Shown here piece after piece: positions 48,282 to 56,231 of a DNA stretch of 64,000 nt (positions within the stretch are counted from its first letter, which is position 1; every line of letters starts with the position of its first letter). The notes beneath the pieces were generated by a model. It ran no database searches. It was not told where the DNA came from and saw only the letters and a list, made by a program, of their open reading frames with translations. This DNA comes from Sphingomonas phyllosphaerae FA2. Lineage in GTDB: Bacteria > Pseudomonadota > Alphaproteobacteria > Sphingomonadales > Sphingomonadaceae. Both the position numbers and the translations under genes were made by a program. The stretch spans positions 2,661,454 through 2,725,453 of the forward strand of contig NZ_KE386571.1 in NCBI RefSeq assembly GCF_000427645.1, written 5' to 3'.

Positions 48282-50636
48282 TTACTTCTTGCGGTTCTGA
48301 TGACGCAGATTGCCGGGCCGCCCGCGCCGCTTGAGCACGCGCGGCGGCTTGATGCCCTTCGTCGGCGCACGCTCGGTCCGCGCGCCGCCATAGCGCCCCT
48401 CGGGCAATTCGAAGCGCAGCGCGCCCGACACCGGATTGGCCTCGGCGAGCCGCAATTCCAGCCGCTGCCCCTGCGCATATTCCTCGCCGCTCTGCTCGCC
48501 GATCAGCCGCCGCGCCGCCTCGTCGAAGCGAAAATATTCGCCGCCCAGATCGCGCACCGGCATCAGCCCGTCGCCGCCGATCCCGTCGACCGTCGCGAAG
48601 AAGCCGAAATTGGTGACCCCGGTGATCCGCACCTCGACCAGCTCGCCGACCCGCTCCGACAGGAAGGCGGCGACATAGCGGTCGATCGTCTCGCGCTCGG
48701 CCTCCATCGCGCGGCGTTCCAGCTTGCTGATCGTCGTGCCCGCCAGTTCGAAATCCTCGTCGCCGTTCAGCCCGCCTGGCCCCAGCCCGTAAGCGGAGAC
48801 AAGCGCGCGATGCACCATCAGGTCGGCGTAGCGGCGGATCGGCGAGGTGAAATGCGCATAGCTGCCCAGCGACAGCCCGAAGTGCCCGTGATTGGCGGGC
48901 GCATAATAGGCCTGCGTCTGCGAGCGGAGGATCTGCTCCATAATCTCCGGCCGGAACGGCACGTCGCCGACGCGATCGAGGATGCGATTGAAGGTCGCCG
49001 GCTTGACGACCTGCCCCAGCGCGAACGGCACCGCGAACGTCTCGAGATAATCCTTGAGCGCCACCAGCTTCTCGCGCGCCGGCGCTTCGTGGACGCGGTA
49101 CATCACCGGCGCCTTCTTCGCCTCGAGCGCCTTGGCGGCGGCGACGTTCGCGGCGATCATGAAATCCTCGATCAGCCGGTGCGCATCGAGCCGCTCGCGC
49201 GCCGCCACCGACATGATCCGCCCCTTTTCGTCGAGCACCACCCGCCGCTCGGGCAGATCGAGGTCGAGCGGCTCGCGCTTGTCGCGCGCCGCGGCGAGCG
49301 CGCGCCAGCAATCCCACAGCGGCAGAAGGGCAGGCAATAGCCCTCTCCCCTCCGGGGAGAGGGTTGGGTGAGGGGCCGGTGTCTCACCGAGCGAAGCGCC
49401 CGCGGCACCCCCTCCCCCAACCCCCTCCCCGGAGGGGCCGGGGCTATCAACGCTATCAATCCACGCCTGCGCATCCTCATACGCAATATTGGCCGCCAGC
49501 CGCACCACCGCGCGCGTAAACCGCCAGCTCTTGAGCGCTCCCGCCTTCGTCACCTGCAAATGGCACGCCAGCGCCGCACGATCCTCGCCCGCCTTCAACG
49601 AGCAGACGTCCGCCGACAATATCTCCGGCAACATCGGCACGACGCGATCGGGAAAATAGACCGAATTGCCGCGCGCCCGCGCCTCGCGGTCGATCGCGCT
49701 GCCCGGCCGCACGTAGAAACTGACATCCGCAATCGCGACGATCGCCTTCCACCCGCCGTCGTTGGCGGGATCGTCGTCGGGCGTCGCCCATACCGCATCG
49801 TCATGGTCGCGCGCATCGGCGGGGTCGATCGCGACGATCGGCAAATGCGTCAGGTCCTCGCGCCCCTCCCCCAACGGCTGCCGCGCCGCCTTCTCCGCCG
49901 CATCGAGCGCCTCCTGCGCGAAGACGTCCGGGATATTATGCTTGTGGATCGCGATCAGCGAGAAGCTGCGCGGTGCGAACGGATCACCCAGCCGCTGCAC
50001 CACCTTCGCCATCACGCGCGGCGGCCGCCCCGCGATCTCGGCGCTGACCAGATCGCCCGCCGCCGCCCCGCCGGCATCCGACACCGGATATTCGCGCCGC
50101 TCTTTCTTCTCGACCCCCTGCAACCACAACCGGTCACCCTCACGCCGCAGCACCCCGATCACCTGTTCGGCGGCGGGCGCGAGCACCTTCATCGGATGCG
50201 CGGTCCAGCCGCCACCGGTCTCCTCGGTGCGCGCGAGGATGCGCTCACCGACCCCCAGCGCACCATGCTTGCGGTCGCGCACCCGAATCCGCGGGGTCGG
50301 CACATCGGCCTCCCACCGCTCGGGCACGCCCCAGACGTTGCCGCCCTGATCGACGTCGACGATCCGCAGCACCGTCACCTTCGGCAGCCCGCCCATCTTG
50401 TGGAACGCGCGACCGGGCGCGGAGTCGATCAGCCCCTCGTCGCCCATGTCCTTGAGCAGCGCCTTGAGCGCGATCTTCTGCTGCGCGGTCAGCCCGAAGG
50501 CGCGCGCGATCTCGCGCTTGCCCGCGGGCGTCGCGGATGAGGTGATGAAGTCGAGGATCTGCTCGCGCGTCGGCAGGCCGGGGCTGGGTTTCTTGGGCAC
50601 GGACGGGAGATAGGGGGTGTGGGGCGGGAAAGCCAT
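48282..50636 (-). CDS. rnr: ribonuclease R with in-frame repeat insertion
   Basis: The 784-residue 3'-5' exoribonuclease degrades structured RNA. An N-terminal helix-turn-helix (REQILDFITSSATPAGKREI) and cold-shock domains precede the RNB domain, with VAIDPADARDHDDAVWA carrying the metal-binding aspartates. An S1 domain (RVGELVEVRITGVTNFGFFA) and a basic tail (LKRRGRPGNLRHQNRKK) follow. Residues of about 397-433 (SPGPSGEGVGGGGAAGASLG and on to LSPEGRG) are encoded by a palindromic repeat that occurs elsewhere between genes; it interrupts the RNB domain before LLPLWDCWRALAAARDKREP without a frame change. The ATG at 50636 begins MAFPPHTPYLP; its GAGAGGG site comes from another copy of the repeat. 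Confidence 0.95.
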   Translation of the reverse strand: MAFPPHTPYLPSVPKKPSPGLPTREQILDFITSSATPAGKREIARAFGLTAQQKIALKALLKDMGDEGLIDSAPGRAFHKMGGLPKVTVLRIVDVDQGGNVWGVPERWEADVPTPRIRVRDRKHGALGVGERILARTEETGGGWTAHPMKVLAPAAEQVIGVLRREGDRLWLQGVEKKERREYPVSDAGGAAAGDLVSAEIAGRPPRVMAKVVQRLGDPFAPRSFSLIAIHKHNIPDVFAQEALDAAEKAARQPLGEGREDLTHLPIVAIDPADARDHDDAVWATPDDDPANDGGWKAIVAIADVSFYVRPGSAIDREARARGNSVYFPDRVVPMLPEILSADVCSLKAGEDRAALACHLQVTKAGALKSWRFTRAVVRLAANIAYEDAQAWIDSVDSPGPSGEGVGGGGAAGASLGETPAPHPTLSPEGRGLLPALLPLWDCWRALAAARDKREPLDLDLPERRVVLDEKGRIMSVAARERLDAHRLIEDFMIAANVAAAKALEAKKAPVMYRVHEAPAREKLVALKDYLETFAVPFALGQVVKPATFNRILDRVGDVPFRPEIMEQILRSQTQAYYAPANHGHFGLSLGSYAHFTSPIRRYADLMVHRALVSAYGLGPGGLNGDEDFELAGTTISKLERRAMEAERETIDRYVAAFLSERVGELVEVRITGVTNFGFFATVDGIGGDGLMPVRDLGGEYFRFDEAARRLIGEQSGEEYAQGQRLELRLAEANPVSGALRFELPEGRYGGARTERAPTKGIKPPRVLKRRGRPGNLRHQNRKK
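49337..49447. repeat. GGGGAGAGGG palindromic repeat, copy B, inside rnr
   Basis: A 111-bp element bounded by ATAGCCC and GGGCTAT. Its left arm CCCTCTCCCCTCCGGGGAGA and right arm CCCCTCCCCGGAGGGG are inverted, and the core GGTGTCTCACCGAG matches copy C. Length 111 is divisible by three, and no stop arises in the rnr frame. Confidence 0.9.
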
Positions 50637-50641
50637 CGAGT

Positions 50642-50760
50642 TAAGCCCTCTCCCCCTCGGGGAGAGGGTTTGGGTGAGGGGCCGGGGTCTCACCGAGACC
50701 GGCCTCTCCATGAGATGCCTTCCCCTCACCCAACCCTCTCCCCGGAGGGGAGAGGGCTAT
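50642..50760. repeat. GGGGAGAGGG palindromic repeat, copy C, upstream of rnr
   Basis: A 119-bp element from TAAGCCCTCTCCCC to GGGGAGAGGGCTAT, with core GGGGTCTCACCGAGACC. It fills the gap between the phosphoesterase stop and the rnr start, leaving 5 bases to the rnr ATG, so rnr translation signals overlap it and any local promoter must lie within it. Confidence 0.9.
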
Positions 50761-50763
50761 CAC

Positions 50764-51540
50764 CTACCGCCCCGCCGCGCTCATCTCGCTGATCGGATAC
50801 ACCGGCTGCGCCGACATCGTCCGCACCAACGTCTCGAAGCGATCGCCCTCGACCCGGATCTCGTTGAACGCCGGCGGCGAGTTGCGCGTCCGCTTCGACA
50901 GCGTCCCCGCCCCGATCAGCCGCAACCGCCAGCCGTTGCGCTCATACGGCATGTCGAACGGATCATGGACATGCCCCGACAGCACCGCATGGACCCCGGC
51001 ATCCGCCAGCGCCGCCAGCGCGACGTCGCCGCGCTTCGTCTTCGCCGTCCCCTGGCTCCCGCCGTCGATCAGCGGATGGTGCCCCGCGACGAAGATCAGG
51101 TTGCCGCGCGGCGCCGCCTCGACCAGCGCCATCGCGCGGCGTAGCGAGCCGGTGCTCACCCGCCCCTTCGACCAGTTCCAGCGCCATTGCGCGCGCGCGG
51201 TGGTCTTCAGCGGAACGATCGTGATCCCGTCGATCTCCAGCGGTCGCTCGATCATCTTCTCGACCGCGGCATAGCGCGAATAGGGCGCGAACAGCCGCCG
51301 CAGCGGGTCCCAATAATAGGGTATATCGTGGTTGCCGACCTCCAGCGTCACCGGCACGCCGAGACTCTTCAGCCACGCGCCGCCGTCATCGAACTCGCGC
51401 TTGGTCGCGCGCATCGTCAGGTCGCCGGTCATGATGACCGCATCGGGCTTTTCTGCCGCCACCACGTCGCGGAACCACGCGACCGCGGCCGGGTCCTCCG
51501 CGCCGAAATGAACATCGCTGACGTGGAAAAGCCGGGTCAT
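50764..51540 (-). CDS. calcineurin-like metallophosphoesterase
   Basis: A 258-residue phosphodiesterase-type protein without signal peptide. All metal motifs are present in order: VSDVHFG, MTGDLTMRATKREFDD, EVGNHDIPYY, VAGHHPLI and LSGHVHDPF. This pattern resembles CpdA/Icc-like enzymes that hydrolyse cyclic nucleotides, but the substrate is not fixed by sequence. It is followed by rnr in the same direction across a repeat. Confidence 0.88.
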   Translation of the reverse strand: MTRLFHVSDVHFGAEDPAAVAWFRDVVAAEKPDAVIMTGDLTMRATKREFDDGGAWLKSLGVPVTLEVGNHDIPYYWDPLRRLFAPYSRYAAVEKMIERPLEIDGITIVPLKTTARAQWRWNWSKGRVSTGSLRRAMALVEAAPRGNLIFVAGHHPLIDGGSQGTAKTKRGDVALAALADAGVHAVLSGHVHDPFDMPYERNGWRLRLIGAGTLSKRTRNSPPAFNEIRVEGDRFETLVRTMSAQPVYPISEMSAAGR

Positions 51541-51612
51541 CCCAGTCCTTTTAATCGGTTATCCCACCCGCGAACGCATCACGCGCCGATCGGCTGCGTC
51601 ATCCGCCGTTCC

Positions 51613-52242
51613 TCATCCGCCAAACGAGCGCCCGCCGCCCCAGCCGCCGCTCGATCGCGCCGAGACGCGCCCGCCGAACCCGCCGCGCGACACCACCGAG
51701 CTGCGCGTCTGGATGCGCTGCGTCGTGATCGGCGCGGTCACCGCGCGCGACCCGACCTGATAATTATACCCGCGCCCGCCATAGCCGCCGCCGTACAGCC
51801 ACGCCCCCGACGGCGTGTACCAGCTGCCGTCGCGCCGGTTCTGGTACAGACCGTTATAGCGATAGCCCGATCCATCGAGCAGCCGCCCGATCATGAACCC
51901 GGTCAACAACGGCACGAAGAAGCTCTGCCCGCCCTCGTTGCGCGCCAGACATTGCCCGGACCCGAACTGGTCCTCGCACAGATTCTTTTCGTCGAAGCGC
52001 GGCGCGGCCTTGCCGTCGGTGGTCGCGGCCTCCTTCGCGGCGTTCTCGCAGGTCACCTTGGCGAACGCGCCGCTCGCGACGCACTCGTCGACGGTCTTGA
52101 ATGCCGACACCTCGGTCGGCGGGCCGAATTGCTGTTGCTGGTCGGGGGTGCCGTCGCAGCCGGACAGCATCGCCAGCGCGCCCACGGCGGTCAGCCCGGC
52201 GGCGGCGGAGCGCTTGCGGCGGATCGGAAGGGAATCGGTCAT
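51613..52242 (-). CDS. yjfM: DUF1190 (YjfM/YgiB-like) lipoprotein
   Basis: A 209-residue protein beginning with basic RRKRSAAAG, a hydrophobic stretch and a lipobox-like LSGCDG. The DUF1190 core is seen in YRYNGLYQNRRDGSWYTPSG, and cysteines at DECVASG, VTCENAA, NLCEDQ and GQCLARN are conserved. The C-terminus is rich in Gly, Arg and Ser. It lies 10 bases after the DUF350 gene in one transcript. Homologues sit beside ATP-grasp ligases (YjfC/YgiC) in enterobacteria, as here. Confidence 0.85.
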   Translation of the reverse strand: MTDSLPIRRKRSAAAGLTAVGALAMLSGCDGTPDQQQQFGPPTEVSAFKTVDECVASGAFAKVTCENAAKEAATTDGKAAPRFDEKNLCEDQFGSGQCLARNEGGQSFFVPLLTGFMIGRLLDGSGYRYNGLYQNRRDGSWYTPSGAWLYGGGYGGRGYNYQVGSRAVTAPITTQRIQTRSSVVSRGGFGGRVSARSSGGWGGGRSFGG

Positions 52243-52252
52243 CGCGTCGCTC

Positions 52253-52666
52253 TCAATAGCTCATGCAGGCGGCGTTGAGCAGCCCGATCGCAATCGACGT
52301 CGCCGCCATATAGACGGCGCTCGCGACATTGCCGGTTTCGATCCGCGCCACCAGATCGCGGATCACGATCCGCCGCACCACCAGCGACGCCACCACCTGG
52401 ATCACCCCCGCCAGCACGCCCCACGCCACGAACTCCAGCGGGTTGGCGGTCACCTCCAGCGCCGAGGCGAGCGGCAGCGCGAACCCGACGATCGCCCCGC
52501 CGAAGGTGATCGCGGCGGCCATATTGCCCTCCGCCACCAGCCGCCGCTCGTCATAGGGCGTCGAAACCTGATACAGCCATTTGAAGATCGCGAGGAACAG
52601 GCACGCGATCGCAAAGGCGATCAGGAAATGCCCGGCCCCGAACAGAAAGGCGGTCGTGTCGAACAT
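52253..52666 (-). CDS. yjfL: DUF350 membrane protein (YjfL-like)
   Basis: A 137-residue inner-membrane protein with four predicted helices arranged as two similar pairs. The segment VSTPYDERRLVAEGNMAAAI plus TFGGAIVGFALPL is the DUF350 hallmark. Function is unknown; the family is recurrently linked to PspA-like and ATP-grasp genes. It is upstream of the DUF1190 gene with a 10-base gap. Between it and DUF2491 lie about 440 bases of repeat DNA. Confidence 0.9.
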   Translation of the reverse strand: MFDTTAFLFGAGHFLIAFAIACLFLAIFKWLYQVSTPYDERRLVAEGNMAAAITFGGAIVGFALPLASALEVTANPLEFVAWGVLAGVIQVVASLVVRRIVIRDLVARIETGNVASAVYMAATSIAIGLLNAACMSY

Positions 52667-52708
52667 GCGTGCTCCCCTTTTCCCATGCGATCGGAATTCC
52701 TTCTCCCC

Positions 52709-52794
52709 GTCATCCCGGACTTGATCCGGGATCCCGCTTCTTCTTGCCCCGTCGTCAGGAAGAAGCGGGGCCCCGGATCAAGTCCGGGGCGACG
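52709..52794. repeat. GGACTTGATCCGG palindromic repeat, copy 3
   Basis: Arms GTCATCCCGGACTTGATCC and GGATCAAGTCCGGGGCGAC around CGCTTCTTCTTGCC..AGGAAGAAGCG. It is the first of three repeats in the 439-base gap upstream of the DUF350 gene. Confidence 0.85.
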
Positions 52795-52867
52795 ACGGGA
52801 GGGAACATCCGTCACTGAAACACTGAACTTCGATCGAGCCTAGCGGATAATCACCTCACCCAAAACC

Positions 52868-52942
52868 GTCATTGCGAGCGTAGCGAAGCAATCCAGGGCG
52901 TCCTGGTCCGACACTGGATTGCTTCGCTACGCTCGCAATGAC
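52868..52942. repeat. 75-bp hairpin repeat, copy 4
   Basis: Arms GTCATTGCGAGCGTAGCGAA and TTCGCTACGCTCGCAATGAC; core GGCGTCCTGGTCCGACA, in the same orientation as copy 3 and inverted relative to copies 1 and 2. Confidence 0.88.
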
Positions 52943-52970
52943 GAGCTACCTACAGCCCTGAATCTCCACC

Positions 52971-53086
52971 CCGTTCGTCTCGAGCAGGGATCGAGCCTGC
53001 CGAGAGCCCGTGTCGAGAGATGGCCACCGCGCGGAGCCTCTCGACACGCCGTCTCGACAATCTCGACGGCCGATCGAGGCGAACGG
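52971..53086. repeat. imperfect inverted repeat CCGTTCGTCTCGAG..CGAGGCGAACGG
   Basis: Outer arms CCGTTCGTCTCGAGC and GATCGAGGCGAACGG are inverted; inner blocks contain several TCTCGACA/TGTCGAGA pairs. This represents a further repeat family, seen once in this window. It ends 20 bases before the DUF2491 stop. Confidence 0.65.
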
Positions 53087-53105
53087 TAAAGCTGCGCCCC
53101 ACCCG

Positions 53106-53747
53106 CTACGCCGAGAACTCCGCCGGCGACAACGGCAGCCCGATCATGATGTCATGCGTCGTATCGCCCCCCTCCGGCCGCGCCGACAGCGCGAGCAGCA
53201 GCTCCTGCCCCTCCGGCGCCAGATCGCGGACGTAGAGCATACATTGCTGACGGATATGCTTCACCGGCTCGCCATCGCGCTCGTAATAAAGCGCTTCCCA
53301 CAATTGCACCGGCGGCTGGACGCGCTCGTCGCCGTCATACCAGAAGCGGCGGAAGGGCGGCAGCCCGGCCTCGTTCCACACCGGCTGGCTCAGCCGGTCG
53401 CGGAACGCCGCATCGTCCCACCCGCCGGTCGCATAGGTCGAGGACCACGGCCGGAACAGCGTGAAATCATCGGCATCCGACCCGTCGGGCTGCTGGCTCA
53501 CCGCCTGCAGCATTAATTCGTCGTCGGTGTAGAAACGGTGGACGTACCCGCCACCGTCGTCGAGCTTGATGATCCCCTGCGCGGTGATCTCCAGCGTGTC
53601 GCGGTCGAGCGTGAAGGTGCCGCCCGCCAGCCGCCGCCACGCCAGTGCGTCGAGCCGCACCATCCGCCCGATCGTCACGTCGCGCACCACCGCCACCGCG
53701 CTCTTCGCCACGTCGCGTCCGCCGCCGAACAGGCTGCCGAAGATCAT
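53106..53747 (-). CDS. yjfK: DUF2491 protein (YjfK-like)
   Basis: A 213-residue cytosolic protein. It reads MIFGSLFGGGRDVAKSAVAV, then IGRMVRLDALAWRRL, a YVHRFYTDDELMLQ strand pair and EALYYERDGEPVKHIRQQCM, in line with DUF2491. No enzyme motif is visible. It is divergent from the DUF2170 gene with 88 bases between starts, so a shared control region for both halves of the yjf-type locus lies there. Confidence 0.85.
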   Translation of the reverse strand: MIFGSLFGGGRDVAKSAVAVVRDVTIGRMVRLDALAWRRLAGGTFTLDRDTLEITAQGIIKLDDGGGYVHRFYTDDELMLQAVSQQPDGSDADDFTLFRPWSSTYATGGWDDAAFRDRLSQPVWNEAGLPPFRRFWYDGDERVQPPVQLWEALYYERDGEPVKHIRQQCMLYVRDLAPEGQELLLALSARPEGGDTTHDIMIGLPLSPAEFSA

Positions 53748-53835
53748 GTCGCGCGCGTTCCCGTCAGCCCAATCACCTTGCCAAAGGCTGCGGGCTTATG
53801 CTTGGAGTGTCAAGCATACCGAGAGGACGAAGAGC

Positions 53836-54261
53836 GTGGACGATACGGCACGGGTATGGACGATCGGGCGGCTGGCCGAGGCGCTGGGTGCCGCCGATCA
53901 TGCCGCGGAAGTCGGCGTCGAGCGGGTCGGCGACGTGCTGCGCGTCACGATGCGCGAACACGGCGATCTCGCGGTGTTCCTGAGCGTCGCGGGCGAGCAG
54001 ATCGTCGTCTCCAGCCTGTTGTGGCCGGTCGCCGAAATGGACGATCCCGCCGCCTTCAACCACTTTCTGCTCAAGGCGCAGAAGCTGGTCCCGCTCTCCA
54101 ATTTCGCGATCACCGAGGTCGACGGGCGTGAATATTACGAGCTGATCGGCGAGCTTTCGATCGAATCGACGCTGCGCACGATCCTGATCGAGCTGCGCGT
54201 GCTGGCGCATAACGCGCTCGATGCCGCCGCCGATCTGCGCCACGCCTTCGCCGCTGCCTGA
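53836..54261 (+). CDS. yjfI: DUF2170 protein (YjfI-like)
   Basis: The 141-residue protein begins at a GTG (VDDTARVWTIGRLAEALG); GAGAGGA precedes it. It contains VFLSVAGEQIVVSSLLWPVA and DDPAAFNHFLLKAQKLVPLS, followed by FAITEVDGREYYELIGELS, which define DUF2170. The fold may be related to type III secretion chaperone-like proteins; function is unknown. It leads a three-gene plus-strand operon with the PspA and ligase genes. Confidence 0.85.
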   Translation: MDDTARVWTIGRLAEALGAADHAAEVGVERVGDVLRVTMREHGDLAVFLSVAGEQIVVSSLLWPVAEMDDPAAFNHFLLKAQKLVPLSNFAITEVDGREYYELIGELSIESTLRTILIELRVLAHNALDAAADLRHAFAAA

Positions 54262-54274
54262 GGAATACTGACCG

Positions 54275-55003
54275 ATGTCGATGTGGAAGCAATTCGTCAC
54301 GCTGATCCGCGGCACCGCGCATGAGGCGGGCCAGTCGGTGGTCGACGCGCGCGCGCTGACGATCCTCGACCAGCAGCTCCGCGACGCCGGGACCGCACAG
54401 GCCAAGGCGCGCGACGATCTCGCCACCGTCACCGCCAAGCGCCGGCTGATCGAAAAGGACATCGAGCAGCTCTCGGCGCAGCGCGACAAATACGAAGCCT
54501 CCGCGCGCGCCGCGATGGGCCGCGGCGACATGGACCTCGCGCGCGAGGTGGCCGAGCGGCTGGCGCAGATCGAGCGCGAGCTGAACGCCAAGAATCCGCA
54601 GGTCGCCGACATGCGCACCGCCGAAGACCGGATGCGCGGGATCATCAAGCAGGGCGACGGCAAGATCGAGGCGCTGCGCCGCGAGGTCGACGTCGTCCGC
54701 GCCAACGAAAGCGTCCAGCAGGCGCAGGCGCAGATCGCCAGCAACACCCACGGCGCGCAATCGCAGCTCGGCTCCGCCGCCGACAGCCTCGCGCGGCTCA
54801 AGGAGCGGCAGGCGGTGCGCGAGGAGAAGTTCCGCGCCTCCGCCGAGCTGGAAGACATGCGCACCGGCGCCGATCTCGACGCCAAGCTGGAGCGCGCCGG
54901 CCTGTTGCCGGGCGCGTCGAGCGCCGACGACATTCTCGCCCGCCTGTCCGCCCCGCGCGACGGCGGCGAGGCGAAACGGCTCGACGACAAATCCGGCGGC
55001 TGA
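54275..55003 (+). CDS. yjfJ: PspA/IM30-family membrane-stress protein (YjfJ-like)
   Basis: A 242-residue ESCRT-III-related protein, nearly all coiled coil (residues 25-200), with AKRRLIEKDIEQLSAQRDKY and MDLAREVAERLAQIERELNA. PspA proteins polymerise on and repair damaged inner membranes. The N-terminal helix is MSMWKQFVTLIRGTAHEAGQ, less amphipathic than in PspA proper. It follows DUF2170 by 13 bases and precedes the ligase by 6. No pspF, pspB or pspC is nearby, so control differs from the E. coli psp system. Confidence 0.9.
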   Translation: MSMWKQFVTLIRGTAHEAGQSVVDARALTILDQQLRDAGTAQAKARDDLATVTAKRRLIEKDIEQLSAQRDKYEASARAAMGRGDMDLAREVAERLAQIERELNAKNPQVADMRTAEDRMRGIIKQGDGKIEALRREVDVVRANESVQQAQAQIASNTHGAQSQLGSAADSLARLKERQAVREEKFRASAELEDMRTGADLDAKLERAGLLPGASSADDILARLSAPRDGGEAKRLDDKSGG

Positions 55004-55009
55004 TCCTTC

Positions 55010-56173
55010 GTGGAACGCATCGTCATCGGGGAGCGCGCCGGGTGGGAGGACACCGCCCGATCGATGGGCTTCACCTTCCATCATATGGATGGTCAGCGTT
55101 ACTGGGACGAACGCGCCTATTACCGCTTCTCGCTCGACGAAATCGAGCGCGGGATCGAGACGCCGAGCGCAGAGCTGCACTATTTTTGCCTCGATCTTGT
55201 CACCGAGGTGGTCGGAAGCGACACGCTGATGCACCGGCTCGCGATCCCCCAGCCGATGCGTGACGTGGTCGCTGCTTCGTGGAAGGCGGACGCGCCCTCG
55301 CTCTACGGCCGCTTCGACTTCGCCTATGACGGCACCGGCCCGGCCAAGCTGCTGGAATATAACGCCGATACCCCGACGAGCATCTACGAGACCGCGCTGT
55401 TCCAGTGGCAGTGGCTCGAAGACCGGATCGCCGACGGCACCCTCCCCGCGGACGCCGACCAGTACAACCGCCTCCACGACGCGCTGGTCGCCCGCTTCGG
55501 CGCGCTACTAACCCCCGGAAGTCTCCTGCATTTTTCCAGCGTCGCCGATCACGAGGAAGACCGCCAGACCGTCCGCTATCTCGAGGATACCGCGCGACAG
55601 GCCGCGCTCGACCCGGCGTTCGTCGCGATCGACCGGATCGGCGTCGACGGCGACGGCCAGTTTGTGGACGAGGAAAGCGTTCTGATCGCAGCGCTTTTCA
55701 AGCTGTATCCGTGGGAGGACATGCTGCGCGAGCCCTATGCCGCGCACCTGCCCGCGACGAAGACGATGTTCCTCGAACCGGCGTGGAAGGCGATCCTCTC
55801 GAACAAGGGCATCCTCCCCCTGCTCTGGGAACGCCACCGCGGCCACCCCAACCTCCTCCCCGCCGCCTTCGCCGATGATACGGCCGGCGTCGCGGCGATC
55901 GGCGACCGCTTCGTGCGCAAGCCACTGTTTTCACGCGAAGGCTGGGACATCGAACTCCACGACGGCAGCGCCGAAGATCGCGGCCCGGAGGGCGGCTATG
56001 GCGACGAAGGCCATATCGTCCAGGCGCTCAGCCCGCTCCCGGTGTTCGACGGCCAACATGCGGTGATCGGCTCATGGATCGTTGGTGACGAGCCGGTCGC
56101 ACTGTCGATCCGCGAGGACGACGGCCCGATCACCCGCGACCTCGCCCGCTTCGTCCCCCACGCGATCGTCTGA
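55010..56173 (+). CDS. yjfC: glutathionylspermidine-synthase-like ATP-grasp ligase (YjfC-like)
   Basis: A 387-residue ligase that starts at a GTG. It has only the synthetase domain; the amidase half of E. coli Gsp is absent. Characteristic stretches are YGRFDFAYDGTGPAKLLEYN followed by ADTPTSIYETALFQWQWLED, a LYPWEDMLREPYA segment, and the C-terminal VIGSWIVGDEPVALSIREDD. ATP-grasp enzymes of this group join an amine to a carboxylate. In the YjfC/YgiC subgroup the substrates are unknown and peptide or lipid-headgroup modification has been proposed. Confidence 0.88.
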   Translation: MERIVIGERAGWEDTARSMGFTFHHMDGQRYWDERAYYRFSLDEIERGIETPSAELHYFCLDLVTEVVGSDTLMHRLAIPQPMRDVVAASWKADAPSLYGRFDFAYDGTGPAKLLEYNADTPTSIYETALFQWQWLEDRIADGTLPADADQYNRLHDALVARFGALLTPGSLLHFSSVADHEEDRQTVRYLEDTARQAALDPAFVAIDRIGVDGDGQFVDEESVLIAALFKLYPWEDMLREPYAAHLPATKTMFLEPAWKAILSNKGILPLLWERHRGHPNLLPAAFADDTAGVAAIGDRFVRKPLFSREGWDIELHDGSAEDRGPEGGYGDEGHIVQALSPLPVFDGQHAVIGSWIVGDEPVALSIREDDGPITRDLARFVPHAIV

Positions 56174-56231
56174 ACGGCGTTCCGGGTCGGCGCGTCATTG
56201 TCTTCGGGGCGCAGCGGCCTAAGCCCGTCAA

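Noticed and set aside
52709..53086. CRISPR array
   Set aside because: The repeats are long palindromes of different families, without regular spacers or cas genes.
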